The position numbers and the translations under genes were made by a program. A DNA stretch of 64,000 bases. Source: Desmodus rotundus. Taxonomy: Eukaryota; Chordata; Mammalia; Chiroptera; Phyllostomidae. The stretch is taken from NCBI RefSeq assembly GCF_022682495.2, contig NC_071398.1, forward strand, positions 91,291,705 through 91,355,704. Reading direction: 5' to 3'. A model generated the notes under the pieces. That model was given only the letters and a program-made list of their open reading frames with translations, was not told the DNA's origin and ran no database searches. This document shows, piece by piece, positions 1 through 11,009 of the stretch; position 1 is the first letter of the stretch, and the number at the start of each line of letters is the position of its first letter.

Positions 1-170
1 GCCTGCAAATCAAAGGGACGCCTGTTCGATTCCCAGTCTAGGGCACATGCCTGGTCCCCAGTAAGGGATGTGCAAGAGGCAACCACACATTGATGTTTCT
101 CTTCCTCTCTTTCTCCCTCCCTTCCCCTCTCTAAAATAAATAAATAAAAAATCCTTAAAAAAAAAAAAAG
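1..170 (+). mobile_element. VES-type SINE, cut by window start
   Basis: Seen: the sequence opens inside the element, has a B-box-like segment (gttcgattccc), the body aagaggcaaccacacattgatgtttctc, a pyrimidine stretch (ttcctctctttctccctccc) and an A-rich tail (taaataaataaaaaatcc then poly-A). The same order recurs in eight other copies in this window. VES SINEs are tRNA-derived and copied by L1 machinery. The 5' end and its target-site duplication lie outside the window. Confidence 0.9.
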
Positions 171-694
171 AAATAATGAACTAAGTGTGTGTGTAATAGC
201 ACTGATAAATCTTCAAGGTTCACTTTGCTGCAACAGGACACATTCCACATTATCACTTATGTAAAACTTTAGAACTCACAAAAAGTTCACATACATACTT
301 TGCTCACGCATGCACATGCAGTAAAGTCACAAAAATGCACATGGTGATGAAATACCAGTCCCAGCGGAGCGCTGACAGCTGGGGTGAGGGACAACGGGTG
401 AGGGGACACACGTGCACCTGTGACACTGTCCTCTCTTTGAAATGGGAGAGAAATGAAGCGAATATTGTCCTTTCACCTTGATGGTGGGTCTCCAGATGTT
501 TCTCGTTTTCTATACTAAATGTTTGAAATATGTCATAATTCAAATATACGCTTAGAGAAGCGCAGCAGGTCGCCTTTCTAACAACAATGTAGGCAGTCTC
601 ATCGCTACTGCCAGGGGGCAACCAGTACCACGTCCCCTCTGGAAGATGCGCAGTGCTTTTCAAGAGTCACAGCTCCACGCATGGTCTGTGCCCC
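171..694. other. No recognisable feature
   Basis: Unique-looking sequence between the first SINE and an L1 fragment. The short open frame on the minus strand (about 119 codons, 304-663) has no splice context or domain that I can recognise. Confidence 0.5.
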
Positions 695-1215
695 AATGGT
701 CCCAGTTCCAAGAATCTGTCCTTAGGACATCATCAAACTTGCACCCAAAGAAGTGTGTGTAAAACTGTCCATCAGACTGTTAATTCTAACGTAAAAAAGT
801 ACAATCCAAATAAATAGTAAGGAACCAGTTAACACAGTAGTGATATACAGTCATATAATGGACTACTTTTTAATGATTAAAAATCATATGGTAAAATGAT
901 TTATGCTAATATGCTAATGTATGCTAAATTATATGCTAATAATATTTAATGACACGGGACATTGCTCACGGCATATTATTAATCAGGAAAGCAGGTTACA
1001 GAAGTACTGTGTGCACACCAGAATCCCCACGTGGTAGCATACAGTGTACGTGGGTATGTGTATGAGGGTGGGGAGAAACCCTAGAAGAAATATTTATCCG
1101 ACATTAGTGATTAATTGTACATGGTGGGATTGTGGATAACTTATATGCCTTCTGGGTGCTGTTCCATATTGTCTAAAATAAATGTGAAATACTTTTGTAA
1201 TTTCAGAAAACCCAC
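695..1215 (+). mobile_element. L1 3' region fragment
   Basis: Seen: wording typical of old L1 ORF2-end/3'UTR sequence: an early segment like 'ccaagaatctgtccttaggacatcatc', then 'acagtcatataatggactac', then 'caggaaagcaggttacagaagtactgtgtg', ending in 'ttccatattgtctaaaataaatgtg'. Diverged, so an ancient copy. Boundaries are approximate. Confidence 0.7.
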
Positions 1216-1617
1216 GTGATTACACCCAAGATGAGTCTAAGGTCCTTGGGAGTGGCTCACATCTGCCACCACCAATGATGAATGATGTATTCTGCATGAG
1301 CCAGTGCTATTTTCAGTCGAGCGAGGGAAGACGACAGCACCAAGGAGAAAAGGCCCTGGAGTCTGACAACAAAGTGGGAAGTCCCGGCTGTCAGCAGTAT
1401 TAGAATCTTCCATCTGTAAAAAGGACTGAACAGCCCTTGTCTCAAACTGTCCCACACGGGCACCACCAGAGGAATTCGTGGATGGATGTCGCTTTGAGCC
1501 TCTCACCACAAAGGGCTAGATTCTAGTTCCTGGATATCTCCAGAGGAACGTTCTGTAAGGGTCTATCACCTCCCTTAACGGCCACAGACTCTGAAATCTC
1601 CAGGCCAAACACTAAGC

Positions 1618-1982
1618 TGGCCGCCCCCTGTGCTGGGAATGCTCTTCCCTGCTCTTCCCATAACGGCTACTTCCTGCTGCTCCCATCTCAGCTGACATGC
1701 TACCTTCTCATATGCCTTCCTGGGCCACCTGCCTAACAGCCTCTATGACATCACTGTAGGTGCCACTTCCACTTTTTACTGCATGCGCTTTCTTGTTTAT
1801 TTGGCATTGATCTGTCTCCAAGGAATGTGAATTACCTGAGAGCAGATTGACAAACTTGTTCACGGCTATATCCTGATCAGTGGAACTCGTAGTCGTAGTT
1901 GGTGCTCAATAACTGTTTTCTTGGATAGACGGATGGGTGGGTGCATGGATGGATGGATGGATGGGTGGGTGAGTAAGTAAGT
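1618..1982 (+). mobile_element. L2 LINE 3' end with GGAT-type tail
   Basis: Seen: 'gggaatgctcttccct', then the L2-like order of segments ending in 'gttggtgctcaataactg' and a simple-repeat tail of GGAT/GGGT units (about 1923-1982). L2 copies characteristically end in such short tandem tails. 5'-truncated fossil, non-coding. Confidence 0.75.
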
Positions 1983-1995
1983 GATTTAAAATATA

Positions 1996-2152
1996 GCTTG
2001 CTGTCAGGGCATGTGCCTGGTTGCAGACCATGTTCCCAGTAGGGGGTGCACTAGAGGCAACCACACATTGATGTTTCCCTCCCCTTCTTTCTCCCTCCCT
2101 TCCCTTCTCTTTAAAAATAAATAAAATCTTGAAAAAATTAAAAAATGAAAAA
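1996..2152 (+). mobile_element. VES-type SINE, 5'-truncated, with 9-bp TSD
   Basis: Seen: SINE body from 'cagggcatgtgcctgg' through 'ggcaaccacacattgatg' and the A-rich tail. It is flanked by the direct repeat taaaatata at 1987-1995 and 2153-2161, which supports insertion as an already 5'-truncated copy. It contains ccagtagggggtgc at 2036-2049, which matches the CTCF core consensus at 13 of 14 positions. Confidence 0.85.
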
Positions 2153-2161
2153 TAAAATATA

Positions 2162-4400
2162 TTTTGTGAAATAGCATCACCATGAAGTGGGACAGAAAAC
2201 CAAAGTGAAAGATAAAAAGGCTGCCGTGTGGCAATACAATGCCCCCAAAAGACAGGATTCTCAAAAGCGAAGTTGAGAGTCCGTAGGGACACTTTCTACT
2301 CCTGGGCTCAGAGATTCCCGTCCAGGGCTGCTGAGCTCACAGATGTCTAGGGCACACACCACATCAGAGTGTGCGTGCTCCTTAGAACCAGCTTTTCACA
2401 GGCTGAATCCTGGCTCCCTCCCCACCGCCTCCTTTTCTCTCTCTCACAGTGGATAGAAAGCAGGCCCAGCTTGTCCCCGCGGAGCTCTTCCCCCAAGCAG
2501 TCATCCCCATCAGCTCTTCCTTAGCTCTACCCTGAAAGAGGCATCCATGCCTCGCCAGGCTGGTTCTGAAATGGCTCGAAAAGAAATGTCAGTATTGTTT
2601 CCTCCCTGTGTCTGCCTTTTGGTGGGTATAGGTGGTAGGAACTGCAGGGAAATGGGGGGGAGGGGGGCACAAAGGAGGGTTGTAGCATGAGGAGTTTCCG
2701 AAACACCAGCCCAGGGTCACCTGTCTTCTGCCTCCAGGCCCTGCCTACGGGACAGCCCCAGCCAGCTGAAGACCCCCAGCCAGCTACATGGGAACAAGAG
2801 GACCACCTGGGACAAGAGAAAACCATGACACACAACTTAAAAGAGCGGTCTGGAGAACAGAAACAGGCTTTCTGGCAAATGGCCGGAAAGGCAGGAAAAG
2901 GAGGCTGGTGGAGCGCGTGGAAAAGGGGCACCTGGCGCACTGAGAGGAGCCAGTTCACAGACACAGACGGACGGCACCACGTCCCGAATCTTCATGGGGT
3001 GACGTCCCACCCACTTCCAACACAGGGCCCCTCTCTTCACCCCTACCTGGTCTCCCCTGCGCGTCCCTACCTCCAACATCCCTGCAAAACCTTTCCCGCG
3101 GTGGGAACGTAATGAGGTCTTAGCACATCGCCAATGATTCCTCTGCCGTTCACAAACCAGGCTGAGCTGAGCTGAGGCAGCTCTCCTATTCCTGGCCCCA
3201 GACATTTGTTCAACTTACTATGTATGCTCAACTCCTGACAGGTGAGCAGGTGACTTCTGAGGCTGAGTCAGCACCAGGCAGTGAGCCTGAAGGGAACTTG
3301 TCCTTTATACATCTTCCTAGGGGGAGGGGCCACTCTGGTACCTGGCTATAGGAAGTCTCCTAAGGCCTCCCCTACAGAGGTTGCCAGAACTGGCCAGTAT
3401 CAGGTGAGACCAGTTCCAGGAATGCCTCACATGCTGTCATCTATGATGTCTAGTCCCCAACTCTGGAGTCACTCAATTGTAAGGAACAGTGTCCCTTGGC
3501 TACTCCCCTTCCCGGGCTGCCCAGTGACTGGCCCAATCTCTAGGGCAACTCCCAAATGCCATTTGCCCACCAAGCTCACCTTCCTTCCTTGCCTGTTAGT
3601 CGGGAAGCTAACGCAAGACCCCCTGACTCTTCCCAGCAAGCTCTGCACTCTCAGCCAGGCAGTCTTGAGGATCACAAGTATAATTTTTCCCCTTTTCAAA
3701 CCTCCTGGGAAAGACAGGTGGGGGAGGAAAAAGTCTCCTCCACCTCCAGCTGTCACATCCCACGGCCCCTCAGCTAAGGCTGCAGGTAAACACCCGCTCC
3801 CATTGGAGCTGAAGAACGGCAGGGAGAGAGGGAGTGAGAAAAGAGAGGGGGGAGAGGGCGACTATGAATTTCTGCTGCTTAGCAGCTTCCTGGAAACATG
3901 GGAAGCTGGTTCAATAAGCAAAACAGGGGCTCTCAACTCCAGGCCCGTAGATAAGCTCAAATAGATCCACTGCCTTTAGCAGCCAGTGAGGGAGCCTGAA
4001 GAAGGATGCCCCCTGGCCCCTGCCCTCTCTGTGCCTGCAGCCACTGAGCTCCTGCAGGCAAGGCCTTCTTCCCTCTGAGGAGCAGCAGGAGGCAGGGAGA
4101 GGTGGGGAGACACCAAGCAAAGGAGGCAGAGCTTTGTGCCAAGGGATGACCTCAGACCACACAGGGGCTTACAGAACAAACGCTCAGGCTTCTAGTCCAG
4201 AAAGTGTGGGTGCTGGCCAAGACCCAGGTCTATGACCTCTAGGTTAGTGGCTCCTCTCATCTTGTCCCCCCAGGGATGCCCAGCCTCCCACCCACCTTCC
4301 CAGTCCCTCCTACACCAATGTCCTGCCTTCACAGGAGGCTGCAGTCTCTCCAGTTTCCTCTTCCCCGGTGGTGCTCACGTGGACCTGCAGCAGTGAAGTG
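2162..4400. other. No recognisable feature
   Basis: GC-moderate sequence with several long but unconvincing open frames, the longest 227 codons on the plus strand at 3281-3964. None has a splice-site pair, domain or conserved-looking segment I can name. A G-run (ggggggaggggggc, about 2654-2668) is present. Confidence 0.5.
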
Positions 4401-4418
4401 CTCTCTCTCTCTCTCTCT
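4401..4418 (+). repeat. (CT)9 microsatellite
   Basis: Uninterrupted CT dinucleotide run of nine units. Confidence 0.95.
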
Positions 4419-5654
4419 GGAAGTTCTTGATCGTGACTCCTGCCCGGCTCCAAATGGGGCGGCCCCTCTGCTCCAGGCTCCCTTCCCAGGCCTGGGCTCA
4501 GCAACTCTGAAGAGAAATTCTTTTCCCCTTCCAAACAGGCTTGCCTCCCATTTTAGTCAATGGTGTTCATCCCAGCCCTGGACACCCCGCCATAGGCCCC
4601 CGTTTCCTCCCCCTCCACCCAGTCCACGTCCCGGTGAGCCTTCTGCCATTCTCTCAGTCTCCCCAGCCACGCACTCTGCACCCCACTGCTCTTCGGACCT
4701 TCCTCAGGAGTGGGGGCTAACTCAGTGTGGTTTCTGCCCTAAAGGGCATGGCCCAGGGTGTACAGCTCATGAAAAGGCCAGAACGAGCAAGGTCAGTCTA
4801 ACTCGATAATGCGTCCAAGTCATGGTCAAAGGATGGAAGCCATAGGTCAGAACTGGAAATGACCGACTGCACCGCAGATGCACGTATTAAGGCAAGGTCA
4901 AAAAACTGGCAAGTGAGAGGACAGGCCAGAACTAGAATACCAGGTGGACAGGGTCTTGGTTCAGTAACCAGGGCAAAGAGATCAAGGGAGCCAGAGGTCT
5001 GTGAGCACTGTGGTGGCAGCTAGGTGACATTTTTTATGGGCAGAGCTGGTGAATGGACAACTTTTCCAACCCTTTCCCCTTCTTCCCTAAACTCTCCCAT
5101 CTTACTCCTGAGGGTCCTCTCACATAACCCCATCAGGAGATGGCTCCCATACCTCTTCCCTTAATCAAATCCTTCCACTGTTCCAACCCCTTATAGAAGT
5201 TTGTCTGCGTCCTGGGAGCTTTCCCTGAACACTCACTAACTGCTTCGCCCCTTGACCGCCAACGTTCTTGCACACCTGTGGTTCCCTTGCTTTTGGATTT
5301 CAAGGATGAGCAGAACTTCAAAGGGAATCAATGTAATGTGGCCAATTTTTTTTTCTAAGCACAGACTTTCAAAAACAACCACCAAAAATTTCTGCCCCAT
5401 CATTTTATAAAACAAAGGCCATTTTAGCACAAAAATGTTGGAAGGATATAATCTCAGAAAATCCTATAAAACATATAAATTTAGCCTTATGCAATAATCA
5501 CTACTTGCCCTATTTTTTCTCATTTCACAGCAAACTGAAGAAAATGTTGTCATCCACAGGCACCAAACCATAAATTAGCATTTGGAAACCACAGTTACAG
5601 ATTTCCCATTTGACACTTAATCACACAGTGCCTTGCATTTTTGTCTAGTTTTCT
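4419..5654. other. No recognisable feature
   Basis: Pyrimidine-rich then AT-rich sequence. I see no repeat family or coding signal that I can support. Confidence 0.45.
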
Positions 5655-5812
5655 TTTCTCTCACATTGTTTACCCAACTTTTCGACTGTGCATGTCTTCA
5701 CTGTCCGCTGGATAGGAAGGGCTTGCAGGTCAAGTTCTGCCTTCTGTTTCTTTGTATCCCCCACAGTGCTCCAGGCCTCGTGCACAGGGAATAAGTACCC
5801 AGTGCGTGAATG
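5655..5812 (+). mobile_element. L2 LINE 3' end (fragment)
   Basis: Seen: L2-like order of segments: an equivalent of 'attgtttaccc', 'ggatagg..ggcttgcagg', 'tttgtatcccccacagtgctc', then 'aataagtacccagtgcgtgaatg'. Diverged; orientation is from matching the L2 3' terminus. Confidence 0.5.
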
Positions 5813-6124
5813 TCAGATCAGGGCAGGGAAATACCCAAGGAGCCGGAGCTAAGGAAGGAGGTAAGCAGTGAAAACAGAGGACAGTACGTTTCTACCACCA
5901 TTTCACACTACCTTTTCGCTATAAATCCTCAGATGCTGCTAGTGCAAACAGATTTGTCTGTGAGAAACCTGACAAGTGTGTGTGGTCCATTCACAAAATT
6001 TGGTACTCCAGCCCCCGTGCTCATGAGTTCATGACACATGAACTCATCCTCCCAAAGGCCCAAGCTGTCACCAATTTTTGGAGCAACTGTGTAGAGGAGA
6101 ACTGTTAACGGTGGAAGTCAAGTT

Positions 6125-6215
6125 GGGGCTACATTCTCTGCTTTGCCTTGGGGTTGTCATTTCACCTCTTTGAGGCCTCAGCTCCCATGCCTGTTAAATA
6201 CCCTTAGATTGTACT
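6125..6215 (+). mobile_element. MIR SINE fragment
   Basis: Seen: 'gtcatttcacctctttgaggcctcagctcccatgcctgttaaata' follows the MIR core order (acttaacctctctgagcctcagtttcctcatctgtaaaat). Confidence 0.5.
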
Positions 6216-6454
6216 GGAGGAGCCCTTCCAACACAGAATGTTGTGATGTTTTCACTCCCATTTTATCAAAGTACAAAAGGTCCCCAAGGGGCTCGGGGGA
6301 GCAGCCCGATCTCTACACCCTCACTCCGCCATACAGCATGGCTTCCTGAGCACCAGGAGAGCGGAGTGTGACATCAGTGCTAGCCACCATGGCCTGGGGT
6401 CCTTGATCACCCCACGGAGCCCTTTGACTCACAGTTTTACTTTTGGTCCTGAGC

Positions 6455-6652
6455 TACTATTTACTGAGTGCCTACCACCGTACCAAGCACTGTCCCTATG
6501 CCACCTCCCGTCTTCTCAACAGCTCGCAGGGAGGCATTACTCTCTTTGCGCTGTAAGGACATTGAGGCAACAGAGGAATAGCAACCAACATGGCAGAGGG
6601 GGAAGAAGAGCAGAGACTCGAACCCAGGTCTCTGAGTCCAGAGCCTGTGTTC
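6455..6652 (-). mobile_element. MIR SINE
   Basis: Seen in reverse orientation: 'tatttactgagtgcctacca', 'ccaagcactgtccc', 'acattgaggcaacagagg', then 'gagactcgaacccaggtctctgagtccagagcct', which is the MIR promoter-proximal end. Near full length. Confidence 0.85.
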
Positions 6653-6796
6653 TCCCATTGGTGGGTCTGACAGGTGTGCTGTTCTGGAGTATGGTCTCCC
6701 ACCGCTCCAGTCTGTCAGGGGGCTGAGAGATCAGGAGCCACTGGTGATCAAGTAGATTTTCAAAAACACCCTACTGAAATACCCTGAGTTTGGCCC

Positions 6797-7010
6797 TCAG
6801 GGTGCGGCTGGTGCAGTTCTGTGGATTGAGTGCCGGCCTGCGAAATGAAAGGTTGCTGGTTTGATTCCCCATCGGGGCCCATGCTTGGGTTGTTGGCCAG
6901 GTGCCCAGCTAGGGGCGTGTGAGAAGCAACCAACTGATGTTTCTCTCCCTGTCTTCCTCCCTCCCTTCCCCTCTCTCTAAAAATAATTTTTTTAATCTTT
7001 AAAAAAAATA
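6797..7010 (+). mobile_element. VES-type SINE, full length, with 13-bp TSD
   Basis: Seen: an A-box-like start (cagggtgcggctggtgcagt), 'ggattgagtgccggcc', a B-box-like segment (ggtttgattccc), the body 'agaagcaaccaactgatgtttctctcc' and an A-rich end. The direct repeat ctgagtttggccc at 6784-6796 and 7011-7023 is a clean target-site duplication, which fixes both ends. Confidence 0.95.
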
Positions 7011-7269
7011 CTGAGTTTGGCCCAGCATGAGAATTTCATTGGAGGCCAGAACTCTCCACCATCAGCCACACGAGCAGCTGGGCATTGATTTATCAGTGTC
7101 AGCCGTCCTTCGCTGGACCTTTCCTGCCCTCTGTTCCCAGTGGAACCCTTCCATCAACCCCCACAATTCTGGACTAGGATATTAAAAGGTCACCTGTCAT
7201 AAAGCCAATGTTCTAATTCGGAACATTGAAATAGATTGATAACTCCCATCTTCAGGCCACCCCCAACAC

Positions 7270-7437
7270 TTACTCCATCCACCTCTCCCTGCCTCCTTCT
7301 TGTGTTACTTAAGTATACACCGGGACCACAAACTCCCTTCAAGGCAGAAATCATTTCTTAATATTGTTGACTCTTCTACAGAGTCTAGAACTTAGCGTTG
7401 CACCTGTACTATAGGTGCTCAAAGAGTATTTAAGAAG
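7270..7437 (+). mobile_element. L2 LINE 3' end (fragment)
   Basis: Seen: 'accacaaactcccttcaaggcagaaatcatttc' followed by 'agtctagaacttagcg' and 'taggtgctcaaagagtatttaagaag', which follows the L2 terminal consensus order. Confidence 0.65.
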
Positions 7438-8304
7438 AAAAGCACAGCATTTCAAACACTGTGAGTCAGGAAGTTGCACTACCTTCTAGGCGATTCTTAG
7501 ACATGGAAACCCCAGAAATAATTCTTCATTTTTCTATATAATTAGGAGGTAAAGTTGTTTCCTTCGATTCTGGGCACTTTCACTTTACCCTCTAACTCGT
7601 ACCCACTCGTGTATCAAGGCAAACTGTAGCCTTTTAAAAAACATTTTAGTGGAAAAAGGATTGTTTATATTTTCTGAAGGAAAGGGGATTGGCCCGTGGA
7701 AATGCTTGAGATGCCGTGGTTGCAGGAAAACACTACCAAGTGTCCAAACACAAGTCAATCCAGATTTGAAGATGATAAGACCGGTCTGTCCAGGGTCAGC
7801 AACAACATGTGTCCGGGAAAGGCTCCAAGCTGATAAGCTTTTATGTTCACTCTTCCAGTGTCCGGAGAGCTGGGAATCTTTGAGAGGTGGCGGGAGGCCT
7901 GAAGCAGACAGGCATCCTGCTCAGAAGAACCTTCCCCCAGAACACAGGCATAGGGACGAGGCTGGAGCTGGGGCCCAAGGGTTACGGTGAGGAGTGGCTG
8001 GCTGGGTCTTGTCTGTGGCAGACAAAGGACTCAACGCCGACTTTGGAGGAGGCTTTACGGACAGGCCTGGCTAGGGAGGTCTGGAAGGCAGGATGGTGGA
8101 GTTCCCCACACTGGAAACCGCTCCCTGGGAGAAAAACCTCCACAGAAGGTGGAGACAGAAACCGGACAGATGCCCACAGCCCTGGCTGAGGGAGGCTGCG
8201 AACTGAGCCCTGCTTTCAGGGCTACAACTCAACAAAGTCCCTTCAGGGCTCCAAGAAGCACAATTTGCAAACCGTTGGAAAAGTGTGAAAGAGCCAAGCT
8301 TTGC

Positions 8305-8440
8305 ACCTGATGACCCAGATTTGAAGGCTGGGTCTGCCACTTGTTAGCTAACTTCAAACATCTCTGAGCCTCAGTTCCTTATCTCTGCAACATCTGCTAA
8401 CAACATGCTGATGGAATAAGGCATTGTGCATCAAGGGGTT
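8305..8440 (+). mobile_element. MIR SINE
   Basis: Seen: 'gatttgaaggctgggtctgccacttgttagct', 'tctctgagcctcagttccttatctctgcaa', the MIR core in sense orientation. Confidence 0.75.
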
Positions 8441-8862
8441 CTGTAGATTGCAAAGGGCCATACAAAAGCATTCACTTTCATTAAGAACCTTTCTTTCTTA
8501 TTCAAGAATCTAGGCTTTGAAAGGGAACTCAGAGGCCATCTAGTCCCAAGGAGCCATCTCTACCATTAAGGATTCCAATAAAGGCAAACTGATGGACTAA
8601 GCCCTCCAGTGACCCTCACCCTCAGACTGAGAAAGATACTTCCCACTGGGGGCCCTGGACTACTTTGTGGGACAGAACTAACCTACTAATGGGACACTGA
8701 ATCATCACATGTGGCGAGCCAGTTCCTTTCCAAGGAAGCCCTTCCGCCCATCCACTGCCAAGACTGAGCCCGGCACCTTCCTGTGTGTCCCCAAAATACC
8801 CTATACTTCCCTGCTTCCTGCAGCATGTATAACGCTCTGCTGTAGTTGCCTTTTTGAAAGAG

Positions 8863-8884
8863 GTTGTTTTTTTTTTTTTTTTTT
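8863..8884 (+). repeat. Poly-T tract
   Basis: About twenty consecutive T. It could be the tail of an unrecognised minus-strand retroelement, but I cannot identify a body next to it. Confidence 0.85.
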
Positions 8885-8889
8885 GTCTT

Positions 8890-10145
8890 TGAATATCCAA
8901 AGTAGATGTTTAACCAGTGTTTGCTGAGAGGAGACACAGGAGACCGCAGCCCAGCACCATCACACACAGGGGGTCTGTGGGTAGCCACTGGTGGTCAGCA
9001 GAGACAGGCCCAGGTGTCTTGTTGCCCAGGCTCCAGCCAGGGCCTCGCACCCTCCCGAAGGCAAACAGAAAGATGCGGACACCAATTCATACAGCACTTC
9101 TGACTCCCGAGACAGGAGCCACGAAGGAGAAGAGAGTAGGACAGACATTACACATTCCTCAGCCGTCAGAGCCGGAAAGCAAGTTAGCAACTTGCGGTCT
9201 GGGTTTGTCAGAGCCACTCTCATCAATGTGCACAGGCAGAATCATGGTGCCCTGCCAGTCTGTCAGAGCAGCACCCAAATCAGGAGGAAAAGGCAAGAAC
9301 GCTCCAGCGGGATGTAAGCTGATCACATCATTCAAAGTGTGTACGTGAGTGTGCATATGTATGTGTGTGAGACGGAAGTAGCTGAGCTTCCCCGAGCCGT
9401 CACTGCGGCAGGCATCTTAGGGATAGGACTGCGTGCCTCTGAGGATCTTTCTAACTGAGGCTCAAACCAAGTAGTATCTCTGGCTTCAACTGCGAGCTTC
9501 CCAGAGCCACAGCATCAACCGAGCCAAACTGACTACAAGTGCAGGAAATCAGCTATCACACCCTGGGGTGTTTCACAGAACAGGAGTCTTCCAGATGTGG
9601 CCCCACCCACAGCAACACCAACTTGGCACTCCTTCTGCCCCACCCTGTCTCCTTAGTCCCTGCCATACCTGGAAGGTCTTTCTCTGCTGATCTCATTGGT
9701 TCTGACCTGGCTCCATGACCACTCCAGGCACCTCAGTCCAATTAACTGGGAGAGCAGACGTGGCTTGTCGCAAGGCCGCTCCGGCAGAGCCCCAGGCAGC
9801 TGAGAGGAGGGGCTTCAACCAGCTCCCCAAACCTCAAGGGAGGGCACTGTCAGACAAGGCGTCTGTTTCCAGGTTAAGCCGCCTTGAAGTGGCTTAGAGA
9901 GAGGCCCAGCCGAAGACCCTGAGACAGAGTTTGCTCACTTCCTTCATAGTCTTTGTTGTCCGTGTCCAAGTACTGCGAAATTGGTCCTGCTGCAAGCGGG
10001 GAACATGGGTAATCTATACTCCCACGGGGGAAGCTGAGACCTCAAGCAGACTATAGTGAACCTGGAGGAAACAATTACATTTAAGCAGGCCATTAATTCT
10101 GCGGCTCTTGACTGAGACCCCAGGAGAAGCCATATGATGTATGAT
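8890..10145. other. No recognisable feature
   Basis: Mixed-composition sequence with a TG/TA-rich patch at about 9335-9372. Open frames near 8917-9356 overlap each other on both strands and lack splice signals. Confidence 0.45.
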
Positions 10146-10149
10146 TTGG

Positions 10150-10366
10150 GGGAAAGAGCAATGTTCAGACTTTGGAGTCTTACCCACATCAGCTCAAATC
10201 CTGGCTCTGCCATTTGCTAGCTTTTAGATTTTAGGCAAGTTACTTAAATTCTCCAAATCTCAGTTAACTCATCAGCAAAATAAGGACAGTACTTAGCTAA
10301 GGCATGTGATGGAAGTGCGTGTCTAGCATGGTGCTTGGCATACAGTAGGCACTCAATAAATGTTAG
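10150..10366 (+). mobile_element. MIR SINE, near full length
   Basis: Seen: 'ctttggagtcttacc', 'ctcaaatcctggctctgccatttgctagc', 'ttaggcaagttacttaaattc', 'tcatcagcaaaataagg', then 'atggtgcttggcatacagtaggcactcaataaatgtt'. All MIR landmarks are present in order. Confidence 0.9.
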
Positions 10367-10419
10367 TCTCCCTCCTCCCCATTGTACTCTCTAGAATTAG
10401 AATAAATGCACTGTGGACT

Positions 10420-11006
10420 TTGTGAAGCAACTGTACGTGGTAAGCAGAGTCACAACACCCCCACCAAAGGTGTCTACATCCTAATCCCCAGAACCTGTAA
10501 ATTAAGAGAATTAAGGTTGCAGATGGGAGTCAGTTGCTCATCAGCTGACCGGAAAATGGAGAGATTATCCTGGATTATCAATGTCTCTCCTATCAAATTA
10601 CATGACCTCTGATCGAATCGAAGAGCTCTAAAAGCAGGAGCAGAAGGCAACAAAGTGGGTCAGAGAGACGTGACAAGAGGAAGACTCAACCGGCTAGTGT
10701 GGGCTTTGAAGATGGAATGGGGAGGTCACAAGCCAGAGACTACGGAAGCTATCAGAAGGAGGAGACAGCCCTCAGGTTCTGCTGGCAACAGAAGGAAGGG
10801 CCAGATCCTACACTGCAAGGAAAGGGATTCTGCCCACAAGCAGAGTGAGCAGGAGACACAGTGTCCCCTAGACCTCCAGAAGGAACGTTCTGCTGACACC
10901 TTGGTTTCAGTCTGGTGAGACCTGTGCCCGACTTCTGCCACACAAACTGGAAAGTAGTAATATATTTTTGGTCATGTATAAGGGCAGCAAGAGAAACACT
11001 AACACG
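10420..11006 (+). mobile_element. Solo LTR, MaLR/ERVL type
   Basis: Seen: 'tctacatcctaatccccagaacctgtaaatta', 'gagattatcctggattatc', 'tttgaagatggaatggggaggtcacaagcc', 'cctccagaaggaacg', 'gctgacaccttggtttcag', and the end 'ggcagcaagagaaacactaaca'. These landmarks are those of a common eutherian MaLR-like LTR; I am not certain of the exact subfamily name. No internal retroviral sequence adjoins it. Confidence 0.75.
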
Positions 11007-11009
11007 CTC

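Noticed and set aside
3281..3964. Longest plus-strand open frame (227 codons)
   Set aside because: No domain, no splice-site pair, no conserved-looking segment; overlapping frames are open on both strands.
6797..7010. Possible tRNA gene (A and B boxes)
   Set aside because: The boxes belong to a tRNA-derived SINE with an A-rich tail and target duplication; there is no cloverleaf or anticodon stem.
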